Part shown: piece by piece, positions 26,379 through 36,144 of the stretch
How the letters are laid out: the number at the start of each line of letters is the position of its first letter
Numbering within the stretch: position 1 is the first letter of the stretch
Assembly (NCBI GenBank): GCA_965216915.1
Contig: CBDCGS010000010.1
Location: 1 to 64,000 of the forward strand
DNA from: CBDCGS01 sp965216915
GTDB taxonomy: Bacteria; Pseudomonadota; Alphaproteobacteria; UBA828
Direction: 5' to 3'
Length of the DNA stretch: 64,000 bases
Position numbers and translations under genes: made by a program
Notes under the pieces: model-generated
Told to the model about the DNA's origin: nothing
The model's database searches: none
What the model saw: only the letters and a program-made list of their open reading frames with translations

Positions 26379-27395
26379 CTACCCGGCGAACGCCTCGAAG
26401 GTGCGGAGCCAGTTGCCCCCCAAAATCCCCGCGACCTCGGCGTCGCTGTAGCCGCGGGCGAGGAGGCGCTCGGCGAGGTTGGGCAGGTCCGCGATGCTGC
26501 TGATGCCATCGGGATAGCGTTGGGTCACGAAGGCATCGACCGAGCCGAAGATATCCGGCCGGAGGGTGCGCCAGCGCCGCGATTCCGGGAGCACGACCTT
26601 CGCTTCCTGGTAGGCCGCGGTGAAATCGAGACCGATGCCGATATGCGCGGCCCCGATCAGGGCGCGATAGTGATCGGCGTGGTCGACCAGATCCTCGACG
26701 GTCGGCGCATGCGGCTTCACCGAAAGCGGCAGGCAGCAAAGTCCCATCATGCCGCCCTTGGCGACGATGGCGCGCGCCGTCTCGTCCTTGGTGTTGCGAT
26801 CGTTGGGCACGTGGTGCCACGCGTTGGAGTGCGTGCACACCGGCGCGCGCGCGCGCGGCACGGCCTCGGCTCGCGAGCGGTGTCCGGTGTGCGAGAGGTC
26901 GAGCATCATCGGGGTCTCGTTCACCGCCTCGATCAGCTCTTGGCCAAGAAAGCTCACACCCGCGTCGCGCCGCTCGCCGCAGCCATCGGCGAAGAGCGTC
27001 GCTCCCGTATAGGCGAGGCCGAAGAAGCGGAAGCCGAGGCGCGCCAGCACGCCGACGCGGGTCAGCTCCGTCTCGATCATGCTCGAGCCCTGCGTGCCTG
27101 GGATCACCGCAAGCTTGCCGCTGGCGCGCGCGCGTCGAATGTCGGCCGCAGATTGCGCGAGGCTCAGCACAGGGCTCTGTTCGACGAGCGCGAAGCCCTC
27201 GTCGACGTTGCACAACGTTTTGTCCCAGGTGTTCTCCAGCGCGAACGACACGTTGCATGCGTCCACGCCCGCCTCCAGGCAGCGCGTCGCGTAGGGCTCG
27301 CTCAACACATAGAAGAGGCCGAGACAATCGAAGACGAGCGTGTCGCGGGTGAGCGCGCGGGCGCGTTCGCCGGCGTCTCGGCTGGTCGCAGACAT
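26379..27395 (-). CDS. Peptidase M19 (membrane dipeptidase)-like protein with altered metal site
   Basis: A 338-aa TIM-barrel amidohydrolase related to renal dipeptidase. Retained: LDLSHTGHRS (His of the first Zn pair), THSNAWHHVPNDRN (second His) and GIGLDFTAAYQ. Altered: the usual N-terminal DGHND reads FDCLGL, so the His-x-Asp pair is missing, and the bridging Glu (normally in an EG motif) is Gln in PGTQGSS. Its ATG directly abuts the upstream TAG (TAGATG), so it is co-translated with the MmgE/PrpD gene. Activity as a dinuclear dipeptidase is doubtful; another hydrolase or lyase activity is possible. There is no signal peptide. Confidence 0.8.
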   Translation of the reverse strand: MSATSRDAGERARALTRDTLVFDCLGLFYVLSEPYATRCLEAGVDACNVSFALENTWDKTLCNVDEGFALVEQSPVLSLAQSAADIRRARASGKLAVIPGTQGSSMIETELTRVGVLARLGFRFFGLAYTGATLFADGCGERRDAGVSFLGQELIEAVNETPMMLDLSHTGHRSRAEAVPRARAPVCTHSNAWHHVPNDRNTKDETARAIVAKGGMMGLCCLPLSVKPHAPTVEDLVDHADHYRALIGAAHIGIGLDFTAAYQEAKVVLPESRRWRTLRPDIFGSVDAFVTQRYPDGISSIADLPNLAERLLARGYSDAEVAGILGGNWLRTFEAFAG

Positions 27396-28781
27396 CTAGG
27401 CCACCAAGAGCTCGGCGACCGCGCTGACCGATCCGCCGGCACCGAGAGCCGTGATGGCCTCCCGCGCAACCTCGGCGGCATCCGGAGATAGCGCGCGGGT
27501 GGCGCATCCCGAAAATTTGTCGGCGAGGTCCTGCGCGGCGAGCGCGTTGCGCGGATGGCCCTTGGGGTCGGCGACCCGGCGCGACAGCACACGGCCGTCG
27601 GTCGTGTGAATGTCGACGGCGGCGGATTGGGGATGCGCATCGACGTTGGCATCACCCGGTTGTGTTGAATCGGAATGCATGTGGACGCGCGCGGCCAGCG
27701 CCGCCACATCCGGGCGATTGAGGGCCTCGCGGTCGAAGGCGTCGAGCGCCAGGTGACCGTCGGTGAGCGCGCTCGCAAGCAGATAGTGCATACTGAAACG
27801 CGCTTCCATGGCATTGGCCGGCGTCGGGTAGGTCAGGTTCCGCGCGGCGACCTCGGGAACGTGGGTATCGACCCGTTCGATCGCACAGGCCTGGAGTCCG
27901 GCGTCGGCGCGCAACGCCAGGGCTGCGTCGAGCGGCCGGTGGGCGCTCGCGCAGCACGGATAAAGTTTCTGCCAGAGCCCGTGCTGCTCGATCGCCGGTG
28001 GCGCGCCGAGGCGGTCCAGCGCGGCGTCGAGCCGCGCGATGGGCGTGCCCGCATAGAGCGCGACGAAGCCGCGCGTGGCCTCGAAGACATCGTCCGCCGC
28101 CGTGACACCCGCCTCGGCCATCACGGCGGCGACGAGGCCGTTCTTCGCTGCAAGGCCCGCGTGAAGCGGCTTGGTCATGGTGCCGAACTGACGCTTGGCG
28201 CCCGATGCCATGCTCGTCGCCATGCTGATGGCGGCGCGCGCGCGATCCGCATCGAGCTGGAGGAGGCGCGCGCACGCGGCGGCCACGGCCGGCGCGCCCA
28301 GCGTCAAAGTGGTGTGCCAGCCCCGATAATAGTGCGCCATGTTCACCGCCTCGCCGAGGCGCGCCATGATCTCGACCCCCACGATGAAGGCGTCGAGGCA
28401 GGCCTTGCCGGCGGCGTCTCGCTCCATGCCGAGCGCGAGCAGGGCGGGCACGAGCGCGGCGCTGACATGCGCGTTGGCGATCTCGAGCACGTCGTCGTAG
28501 TCGAGCGCATGGGCCGCGGTGCCGTTGACCAGCGCCGCCCACGGGGCCGGAAGGCGCGCGTCGCCGCCGACGACGACGATGCTCGCACCCGAGCCCCAGT
28601 GGGACACCGCGCTTCGCGCCTTCAGGGCTGCGGGATCGTCGGCGCCGGCAAGCATGCAGGCGGTCGTGTCGACGAAGGCATCGGTGGCGCGATCGAGGGC
28701 GCGCCGAGACCAATCGTCGGGCGCCTCGGCGATCCAGCACGCCATGCGCTGGGTTGCCTGGCGTGAGCGCACCGCGCTCAC
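27396..28781 (-). CDS. MmgE/PrpD family protein
   Basis: Relative of 2-methylcitrate dehydratase, iminodisuccinate epimerase and cis-aconitate decarboxylase (461 aa). Typical segments: DAFVDTTACMLAGADDPAALKA, LVNGTAAHALDYDDV, MHYLLASALTDGHLAL and the central Met/Gly-rich RLLQLDADRARAAISMATSMASG. The start is GTG and overlaps the upstream FAD-enzyme stop in GTGA. Members act on small hydroxylated di- or tricarboxylates or amino-dicarboxylates, so the chain may process a substituted succinate or aspartate; this is an inference. Confidence 0.88.
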   Translation of the reverse strand: MSAVRSRQATQRMACWIAEAPDDWSRRALDRATDAFVDTTACMLAGADDPAALKARSAVSHWGSGASIVVVGGDARLPAPWAALVNGTAAHALDYDDVLEIANAHVSAALVPALLALGMERDAAGKACLDAFIVGVEIMARLGEAVNMAHYYRGWHTTLTLGAPAVAAACARLLQLDADRARAAISMATSMASGAKRQFGTMTKPLHAGLAAKNGLVAAVMAEAGVTAADDVFEATRGFVALYAGTPIARLDAALDRLGAPPAIEQHGLWQKLYPCCASAHRPLDAALALRADAGLQACAIERVDTHVPEVAARNLTYPTPANAMEARFSMHYLLASALTDGHLALDAFDREALNRPDVAALAARVHMHSDSTQPGDANVDAHPQSAAVDIHTTDGRVLSRRVADPKGHPRNALAAQDLADKFSGCATRALSPDAAEVAREAITALGAGGSVSAVAELLVA

Positions 28782-31228
28782 ATACGGATCCGTTCGTTCT
28801 TTGGATCGTAGAAAGGCTTGAGTGAGATTCGGGCGGGCACGCGAATGCCGCCGACATCCACCTCGTAGCGCCCACCGGTCAGGTAGTCGGCCGTGACAGG
28901 GCCCTCATCGTTTCGCACATAGCCCATGCCGACCGGCCGATCGAAGCCGTAGCCGAACGACGCTGAGGTGATGCGTCCGACGATCTTGTCGTCGCGGTAG
29001 ATCGTCTCGTCGTGGAACATCAGCGGGTCGGGTTGCTCGAGCATCACGTGGACGAGCCGATTGCTCACGCCGGTTTCGCGTTGGCGCTCCAGGGCCTCCC
29101 GCCCGATGAAGCGCGCGGTCTTCTTGAAAGAAACGGCGAACCCGAGGCCGGCTTCCAGCGGCGTTTCCTCCGGCGTGATGTCATGGCCCCAATGGCGGTA
29201 ACCCTTCTCGCTCCGCAAAGCGTCCATCGCATGCATGCCGCAGAGCGTGAGGCCGAGATCCTGCCCGGCGTCCCAAAGCCGATCGAACACGGGCACGACG
29301 AACTCGGTCGGCAGATGTAGCTCCCAGCCCAGCTCGCCGACATAGGTGATCCGCATGGCCCGCGCGCGCGCGTAGGCGACATCGATCTCCTGGCTCGTGC
29401 CAAAGGGAAACGCCGCGTTGGAGAGGTCGGCATCGCTCACGCGGCTCATGAGGTCGCGCGCCCGCGGGCCCATGATGGCGAGCGCGCCGAAACCTGAGGT
29501 CACGTCGGTCAGATAGACCTGGGCGCCTGCGCTCAAGTGGCGCTCGATCCACGCGAGATCGCGCGTCTGGGAGCCGGTCGCGGTGACGATGAGGTAGCGA
29601 TCGTCGGCGAGACGCGTGACGGTGAGGTCCGCTTCGATGCCGCCGCGCTTGTTGAGCAGTTGCGTGTAGACGATCTTGTTCACCGGCACCGCGACGTCGT
29701 TTGCGCAGATGCGCTGGAGCTCGCGCTCGACATCGGGCCCTTGGGCGATGTACTTCGCGAAGGAGCTCAGGTCGAGGAGGCCCACCGCCTCGCGCACCGC
29801 GCGATGCTCGGCGCGCACATAGTCGAACCAGTTCTGGCGGCCGTAGGCATATTCGTAAGCCGGCTCGACCCCCTTCGGCGCAAACCAGTTGGCCCGTTCC
29901 CACCCGGCAGCCTCGCCGAAGCAGGCATTGTGGGCCTCGAAGCGCGCGTGCAGCGGGCTGAGGCGCACGGGTCGCGCGGTCTCGACCTGGCGGTAGGGCC
30001 AATGCATCTGAAACAGAAGGCCGAGGCTCTCGGTCGTCCGCTCGGTGAGATAGCGCGTGTTGTTCTGGAAACGCCCGAAGCGCGATATGTCGAGCTCCGA
30101 GAGGTCGACCGTCGGCTGGCCCTCGATGATCCATTCGGACATCACCTTGCCGGTGCCCGCCGCGCTGAGAACGCCTTGCGAGTTGAAGCCCGCGGCGACG
30201 AAGAAATTTCTGAGCTCCGGGGCTTCACCCAGGATGAACTTGTTGTCGGGCGTGAAGCTCTCCGGCCCGTTCATGAAGCGGCGGATGGGCGTGGTCTCGA
30301 GCGTCGGGATCATCTCGAGCGCCCGCGTCATCGGGAGCTCGAATTGATCCCAATCCTCCGGCAGCTCCACGAATTCGGCGCCTGCGGGAAGCTTGTCGAG
30401 GGGCAGGGGTTTTGCCTCGGGCTCGAACGCACCGACGAGCAGCTTGCCGGCCTCCTCCTTGACGTAGATGTAGCCGTCGGTGTCGCGCAGGATCGGCAGG
30501 TCGCGTGCCAGGCCCTCGATCGGTTCCGTCACGACATACATGTGCTCGGCGGCATAGAGCGGAACGTTCACCCCGGCCATGAAGCCGATGTCCCGCGCCC
30601 AGGCTCCCGCGCAATTCACGACGAACTCGCACGTGATCTCGCCTTTCTCCGTGGCAACCGACGTGACCGTGCCGTCGCGTTGGCCGATGCCGATGACCGG
30701 CGTCTCCTCGAAGATGCGCACGCCGTTTTGGCGGGCGCCCTTGGCGAGCGCCATGGTGGTGTCGACCGGGTTCGTTTGGCCGTCGCCGGGAATGTGGATG
30801 GCGCCCTTGATCTTCGACGGGTCCAGGAGCGGCCAGATCTCCTGCGCTTCGCGCGGGCTCACCTCGTTGACTTCGACACCGAAGCAATTGCCAAGCGCAA
30901 CGGCACGCCGAATTTCGGTTAGCCGCTCGGGTGTTCGCGCGACCGGCAGGCTGCCCTTGCGCTGGAAACCGGTTGCCTGGCCGGTCTCGGCCTCGAGCGA
31001 TTCGTAGAGATTGACTGCATAGCGCGCGAGCTCGGTGAGCGTCCAGCTCGAGCGAAGCTGCACGACGAGGCCCGCCGCATGCCAAGACGTGCCGCCGGTG
31101 AGATGGCCGCGCTCGAGCAGAACCACATCCCGCCAACCAAGCTTCGCCAAATGGTAGGCGATGCTGCAGCCGATGACGCCGCCGCCGACGATGACGACCC
31201 TGGCTTGGGTCGGGAATTCTTGGCTCAT
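28778..31228 (-). CDS. FAD-dependent oxidoreductase with GcvT domain (dimethylglycine/sarcosine dehydrogenase-like)
   Basis: An 816-aa fusion. Residues ~10-395 form a DAO-type FAD domain with VVIVGGGVIGCSIAYHLAKLG and GGTSWHAAGL, whose His carries the covalent flavin in relatives. The remainder is a folate-binding aminomethyltransferase domain (TQLLNKRGGIEADLTVTRLA and YVGELGWELHLP). Such enzymes demethylate N-methyl amines or amino acids and pass the one-carbon unit to tetrahydrofolate. Start: ATG at 31228 after GGGAG; a start at 31279 lacks a ribosome-binding site. It heads the four-gene minus-strand chain and overlaps the next gene by 4 bp. Substrate: an N-methylated amino acid, identity unknown. 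Confidence 0.92.
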   Translation of the reverse strand: MSQEFPTQARVVIVGGGVIGCSIAYHLAKLGWRDVVLLERGHLTGGTSWHAAGLVVQLRSSWTLTELARYAVNLYESLEAETGQATGFQRKGSLPVARTPERLTEIRRAVALGNCFGVEVNEVSPREAQEIWPLLDPSKIKGAIHIPGDGQTNPVDTTMALAKGARQNGVRIFEETPVIGIGQRDGTVTSVATEKGEITCEFVVNCAGAWARDIGFMAGVNVPLYAAEHMYVVTEPIEGLARDLPILRDTDGYIYVKEEAGKLLVGAFEPEAKPLPLDKLPAGAEFVELPEDWDQFELPMTRALEMIPTLETTPIRRFMNGPESFTPDNKFILGEAPELRNFFVAAGFNSQGVLSAAGTGKVMSEWIIEGQPTVDLSELDISRFGRFQNNTRYLTERTTESLGLLFQMHWPYRQVETARPVRLSPLHARFEAHNACFGEAAGWERANWFAPKGVEPAYEYAYGRQNWFDYVRAEHRAVREAVGLLDLSSFAKYIAQGPDVERELQRICANDVAVPVNKIVYTQLLNKRGGIEADLTVTRLADDRYLIVTATGSQTRDLAWIERHLSAGAQVYLTDVTSGFGALAIMGPRARDLMSRVSDADLSNAAFPFGTSQEIDVAYARARAMRITYVGELGWELHLPTEFVVPVFDRLWDAGQDLGLTLCGMHAMDALRSEKGYRHWGHDITPEETPLEAGLGFAVSFKKTARFIGREALERQRETGVSNRLVHVMLEQPDPLMFHDETIYRDDKIVGRITSASFGYGFDRPVGMGYVRNDEGPVTADYLTGGRYEVDVGGIRVPARISLKPFYDPKNERIRM

Positions 31229-31342
31229 GCACATTCTCCCGTCGCGCGAGTCCTTCGCGCCGTGCCGCCGCCGGAACATAGCACGCCGGCTCGTGCGGAC
31301 ACGACAGAGCGGCGGGGAGGTGCTCTGACCGCGGCGGGGCGC

Positions 31343-32116
31343 TTAGCCTGGGATCGCGGCGCTGATGCTGTCGGCGGCGCGGCGCAGCGGCGGCAGAAAA
31401 TCGCGCACCATGTCCTGCGCGCTCACCCGCGCTGCATGGCCGCTCGCGTTCAGCGCGGAGAGCACGCGCCCGCCGCGGCCGCGCACCGGAACCGCGATGC
31501 TACGTACGCCGATCTCCAGCTCCTGATCGACCAAGGCGTAGTCGTCGCGCGACACCGTATCCAAAATGTCGCGGAGTGCGCTCTCTTCGGTCACCGTCCG
31601 GAGCGTGAAGGCTTCCCGCTTCGCCGCGGCGAAATAGGCCGCGCGTGCATCATCGTCCAGCGCGCCGAGGAGAACGCGGCCCATCGAGGTGGCGTGCGCC
31701 GGAAGGCGCGTGCCGATGCTGAGCGCGACAGACATGATCCGTTTCGTCGGCACCCGCGCGACGTAGACGATCTCGGTGCCATCGAGCACCGACATCGAGC
31801 AGGATTCGTTCACCTCCTCCGACACCTGCTCCATGAACGGTTGGGCGGCGTCCCACAGCGGGCTCGACGAGAGATAGGCAAACCCCAGCCCCAGCACCCG
31901 GGCGGTGAGACGAAAACGCTTGCCGTCAAAGGAGACGTAGCCGAGCGCGCACAAGGTATGCAGGAACCGACGCGCCGCCGCGCGGGGAATGTCTGCCCGG
32001 CGGGCGACGTCCGCGAGCGTCAGTGCGCGGTGATCCTCGTCGAACGCGCGGATGACCGACAATCCCCGCGCGAGCGAGGTGACGAATTCAGGGTTCGAAC
32101 TGACGACCGCCTCCAT
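31343..32116 (-). CDS. IclR-family transcriptional regulator (PcaR/PobR-like)
   Basis: A 257-aa regulator with an N-terminal winged helix (SLARGLSVIRAFDEDHRALTLADVARRADIPRAAARRFLHTL) and a C-terminal effector-binding domain ending in ISAAIPG. The RGLSVIRAF start and the IGTRLPAHATSMGRVLL segment are typical of the protocatechuate/p-hydroxybenzoate branch. It is divergent from the hydroquinone operon, and the 150-bp gap holds two identical-armed operators, so it very likely controls that operon and itself. It also lies 114 bp upstream of the FAD/GcvT chain on the same strand. The inducer is unknown; the substrate or 3-oxoadipate are candidates. Confidence 0.93.
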   Translation of the reverse strand: MEAVVSSNPEFVTSLARGLSVIRAFDEDHRALTLADVARRADIPRAAARRFLHTLCALGYVSFDGKRFRLTARVLGLGFAYLSSSPLWDAAQPFMEQVSEEVNESCSMSVLDGTEIVYVARVPTKRIMSVALSIGTRLPAHATSMGRVLLGALDDDARAAYFAAAKREAFTLRTVTEESALRDILDTVSRDDYALVDQELEIGVRSIAVPVRGRGGRVLSALNASGHAARVSAQDMVRDFLPPLRRAADSISAAIPG

Positions 32117-32147
32117 GCTTGACAGCCTTTGCGGAATCCGGGAGCAT

Positions 32148-32164
32148 TGTTCGAAGAACGAACA
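32148..32164. promoter_or_regulatory. IclR operator site 1 (TGTTCG-N5-CGAACA)
   Basis: TGTTCG-AAGAA-CGAACA is a perfect 6-5-6 inverted repeat 32 bp upstream of the IclR start and on the far side of the divergent hydroquinone operon. The arms and spacing resemble the GTTCG-type sites I recall for PcaR, PcaU and PobR. The nearly identical second site follows after 2 bp. Regulator identity is inferred from position and family. Confidence 0.85.
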
Positions 32165-32166
32165 TA

Positions 32167-32183
32167 TGTTCGCATAACGAACA
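32167..32183. promoter_or_regulatory. IclR operator site 2 (TGTTCG-N5-CGAACA)
   Basis: TGTTCG-CATAA-CGAACA has the same arms and the same 5-bp spacer as site 1. Centres are 19 bp apart, close to two helical turns, so two dimers could bind side by side. It ends 83 bp before the first dioxygenase start codon, a position consistent with activation from upstream of a promoter that I cannot delimit. Confidence 0.85.
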
Positions 32184-32266
32184 AATCAAGGGCGATTGAA
32201 CGTGCCGAGGCCGCGGAGAACAAGCGATCCGTCCAGTGGGTCGCGCGGCAATGGAGGAGCGGGACG

Positions 32267-32764
32267 ATGACAGAATACACCACCGAGTTTGGCTCGCTGT
32301 CGAGCTATCGCAAAGGCGGCGTCCACGTGATCGACGACGATCCGCGCAACTACGTCTTCTCGAACGTGTTCGAGGTCGCCTCGAAATCGGCGCCCTTCGA
32401 GCGCATTTGCGTGGCCAAGAACCATGAGTATGTCGTCGAGGCCGCACGCGCCGAGGGCGCGTCGCCCTGGTTCGTGGCGCCCCATGACGAGTTTGTGTTG
32501 TGCCTCGATGGCGAGATCGTCGTTGAGCTGGTCAAGCCGACGGACGATCTCTCGGCCGATGCCGCCGATGGTGCGAGCCGCCTGGAGGAGGAACCGGCCG
32601 GTGCGCGCATGGGACGGATCACCGCGGGTCGGGGTCACATGGCCCTGCTGCCGGCCGGCGCAGCATACCGGCTTTCCGCGGCGCAGCCGAGCGTCGTGAT
32701 CTTCCAATCGATCGATGGCCCCGTGACGGTGCACAAGTGGGCCGAGATCTGTCAGACAGACTAG
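32267..32764 (+). CDS. pnpC: Hydroquinone 1,2-dioxygenase small (alpha) subunit
   Basis: A 165-aa cupin protein (VFEVASKSAPFERICVAKNHEYVVEA, DEFVLCLDGEIVVEL and GRGHMALLPAGAAYRL). Its length and its partner match the small subunit of the two-component hydroquinone dioxygenases (PnpCD/HapCD type) that cleave hydroquinone to 4-hydroxymuconic semialdehyde. In that family the small subunit supports the Fe-bearing large subunit. The ATG at 32267 follows GGAGGAGCGGGACG. It is the first gene of the eleven-gene unit facing the IclR regulator. Assignment is from the gene set and subunit sizes together with the large subunit's metal motif. Confidence 0.85.
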   Translation: MTEYTTEFGSLSSYRKGGVHVIDDDPRNYVFSNVFEVASKSAPFERICVAKNHEYVVEAARAEGASPWFVAPHDEFVLCLDGEIVVELVKPTDDLSADAADGASRLEEEPAGARMGRITAGRGHMALLPAGAAYRLSAAQPSVVIFQSIDGPVTVHKWAEICQTD

Positions 32765-32785
32765 AGGCGCGGAGGGACATTCATC

Positions 32786-33769
32786 ATGGCGACCCAACTG
32801 GCCTACACGGCCTCTGATCCGGATAACTACACCGGCTATCGCAGCTTCGAGATCGGCAGCTTCGGCTTCCGGCGCGACGAGTATTTCGCCTATGTGCGCT
32901 GGCCCGATGGCGAGCATCTGATGCCGGTCGACCACTTCCTGCGCGCGCTGGTGCGCGAGGTGGCCTGGAACTTTTTCTACGGCACGCTCAATTTCGACGA
33001 CGTGTTCGGCACCACCAACCTCTATGGCAGCGTCGAGCTCTATATTGGCCGCTACAACGACGCCTATCGCAACAACGACCGCGATTATCAGGAGACGATC
33101 GATTCAGACGAGCTGATGGCCGTGTTCAAGGCCATGCTCGACGACTGGACGAACACCGGCTACGACCCCTTCGCCGCGCCGCAGGAGACGGCGCAGCCGT
33201 TCGGGCGAAAGAGCGGACGCAACCCAGACGCCCTGACCCGCGAGCGCGTGACCGCGAAGCGCATGGTCGGTGCCACCGACGACGCGGAGCTTCGCACGGA
33301 CGCGAGCGGCTTTCCGGTGAACCGCATGTTCGCCGATGTGGCGCAGGACGAGCCCACGGTCGAGGCGGAGCCGGGCTTCGAGGACGAGGTGAAGGCGTTC
33401 AACCTGTTCGCTTACCTCTCGCGCTCGGATGTGACGTGGAACCCGTCGGTCTGCAGCGTGGTGCGCGACAGCCTGTTTTGTCCGACGTCTGAGGAGTTCT
33501 CTCTTCCCGTCGAGCATGGCAATGACCGCGCCGAATGGTTCATTCAGCTTTCCGACGAGATCGTGTGGGACGTGAAGGACAAGCGCTCCGGATCGCCCCG
33601 CGCCACGGTGACGATGCGGGCCGGCGATGTGGCATGTATGCCCGCCGATATCCGCCACCAAGGTTTCTCGCCGAAGCGGTCGATGCTGCTGGTCTGGGAG
33701 AACGCCTCGCAGAAACTCCCGGAGATGATCGCGAAGGGCGAGGCGCCGGTCGTTCCGGTCAAATTCTGA
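32786..33769 (+). CDS. pnpD: Hydroquinone 1,2-dioxygenase large (beta) subunit
   Basis: A 327-aa catalytic subunit. The C-terminal cupin carries H244-x-N246-x3-E250 in PVEHGNDRAEW and H291 in DIRHQGFSP, the same H-x-N-x3-E plus His pattern I recall for the Fe(II) site of PnpD from para-nitrophenol degraders. The N-terminal half (YVRWPDGEHLMPVDHFLRALVREVAWNFFYGTLNF) is characteristic of the family. It starts 21 bp after the small subunit behind GGAGGGAC. It opens the ring between C1 and C2, next to a hydroxyl group, and feeds the aldehyde dehydrogenase 26 bp downstream. Ring substituents accepted cannot be told. Confidence 0.88.
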   Translation: MATQLAYTASDPDNYTGYRSFEIGSFGFRRDEYFAYVRWPDGEHLMPVDHFLRALVREVAWNFFYGTLNFDDVFGTTNLYGSVELYIGRYNDAYRNNDRDYQETIDSDELMAVFKAMLDDWTNTGYDPFAAPQETAQPFGRKSGRNPDALTRERVTAKRMVGATDDAELRTDASGFPVNRMFADVAQDEPTVEAEPGFEDEVKAFNLFAYLSRSDVTWNPSVCSVVRDSLFCPTSEEFSLPVEHGNDRAEWFIQLSDEIVWDVKDKRSGSPRATVTMRAGDVACMPADIRHQGFSPKRSMLLVWENASQKLPEMIAKGEAPVVPVKF

Positions 33770-33795
33770 CCAGCGCGTGGAGCTCGGTGACGCTC

Positions 33796-35265
<1,470 letters not shown>

Positions 35266-35268
35266 GCC

Positions 35269-36144
35269 ATGGCCGAGATCACAGGCCTGCGCGAGGCGGT
35301 TCCGGCGCTGATCGGCGACGGCGACACCGTCGCGATGGAGGGCTTCACACACCTGATCCCGCATGCCGCAGGGCATGAGGTCGTGCGGGCGGGCCTGAAG
35401 GGCCTCACCCTTGTGCGCATGACGCCGGATCTGATCTACGACCAGCTCATCGGCATGGGCTGCGCGCGCCGCCTGGTCTTTTCCTGGGGCGGCAACCCCG
35501 GCGTCGGCTCGCTGCATCGGTTCCGCGACGCCGTGGAGAGAGAATGGCCCTGCCCACTCGAGATCGAGGAGCATAGCCACGCCGCGCTCGCGAACGCTTA
35601 TGTCGCAGGTGCGAGCGGCCTCCCGTTCGCGACGCTGCGTGGTTATGTGGGCTCGGATCTCCCGGCGAACAATCCACGGATCAAAACGGTTGTCTGTCCC
35701 TTCACGGGCGAGGAGCTCGCAGCGGTGCCGTCGATCCGGCCGGACGTCACGGTCATTCATGCGCAGCGCGCGGACCGCAAGGGCAACGTGCATCTTTGGG
35801 GCATCGTCGGGGTGCAGAAGGAGGCCGTGCTCGCGGCGAAACGGGTCATCGTGACCGTGGAGGAGGTCGTCGACACGCTCGATGCTCCGCCCAACGCAGA
35901 GGTGCTGCCATCCTGGGTGGTGGATGCGGTCTGCCCGGTGCCGGGCGGGGCGAGGCCCTCCTATGCGCTTGGCTACTATAAGCGTGACAACGGCTTCTAT
36001 CAGGCGTGGGACGGCATCGCGCGCGAGCGCGACGAGTTCCGTGCGTGGATGGAGCGCCATGTGCTCGGCACCGAAGACTTCGCCGCCTACGAGCGGAGCC
36101 TCGCGGCGAGCGTGGCGCCGGTCGCGGAGGCCGCGCATGCCTGA
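35269..36144 (+). CDS. 3-oxoadipate CoA-transferase subunit A
   Basis: A 291-aa family I CoA-transferase subunit of the CatI/PcaI, glutaconate-CoA-transferase-like type (GDGDTVAMEGFTHLIPHAAGHEVVRAGLKGL, SWGGNPGVGSL, GSDLPANNPRI). With subunit B it would transfer CoA from succinyl-CoA to 3-oxoadipate. Starts 3 bp after the ALDH stop; its end overlaps subunit B by 8 bp. The specific substrate is inferred from the adjacent maleylacetate reductase, which makes 3-oxoadipate. The length is closer to the longer actinobacterial-type subunits than to short PcaI. Confidence 0.87.
   Translation: MAEITGLREAVPALIGDGDTVAMEGFTHLIPHAAGHEVVRAGLKGLTLVRMTPDLIYDQLIGMGCARRLVFSWGGNPGVGSLHRFRDAVEREWPCPLEIEEHSHAALANAYVAGASGLPFATLRGYVGSDLPANNPRIKTVVCPFTGEELAAVPSIRPDVTVIHAQRADRKGNVHLWGIVGVQKEAVLAAKRVIVTVEEVVDTLDAPPNAEVLPSWVVDAVCPVPGGARPSYALGYYKRDNGFYQAWDGIARERDEFRAWMERHVLGTEDFAAYERSLAASVAPVAEAAHA

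Noticed and set aside
25624..27507. 627-codon minus-strand frame overlapping the CysK-like and M19 genes
   Set aside because: It is the same strand in another frame, very Arg/Gly-rich, and would displace two genes with clear family motifs.
32119..32124. TTGACA hexamer next to the IclR start, as a -35 box for the dioxygenase operon
   Set aside because: No acceptable -10 box follows at 16-18 bp, so the operon promoter could not be placed with it.
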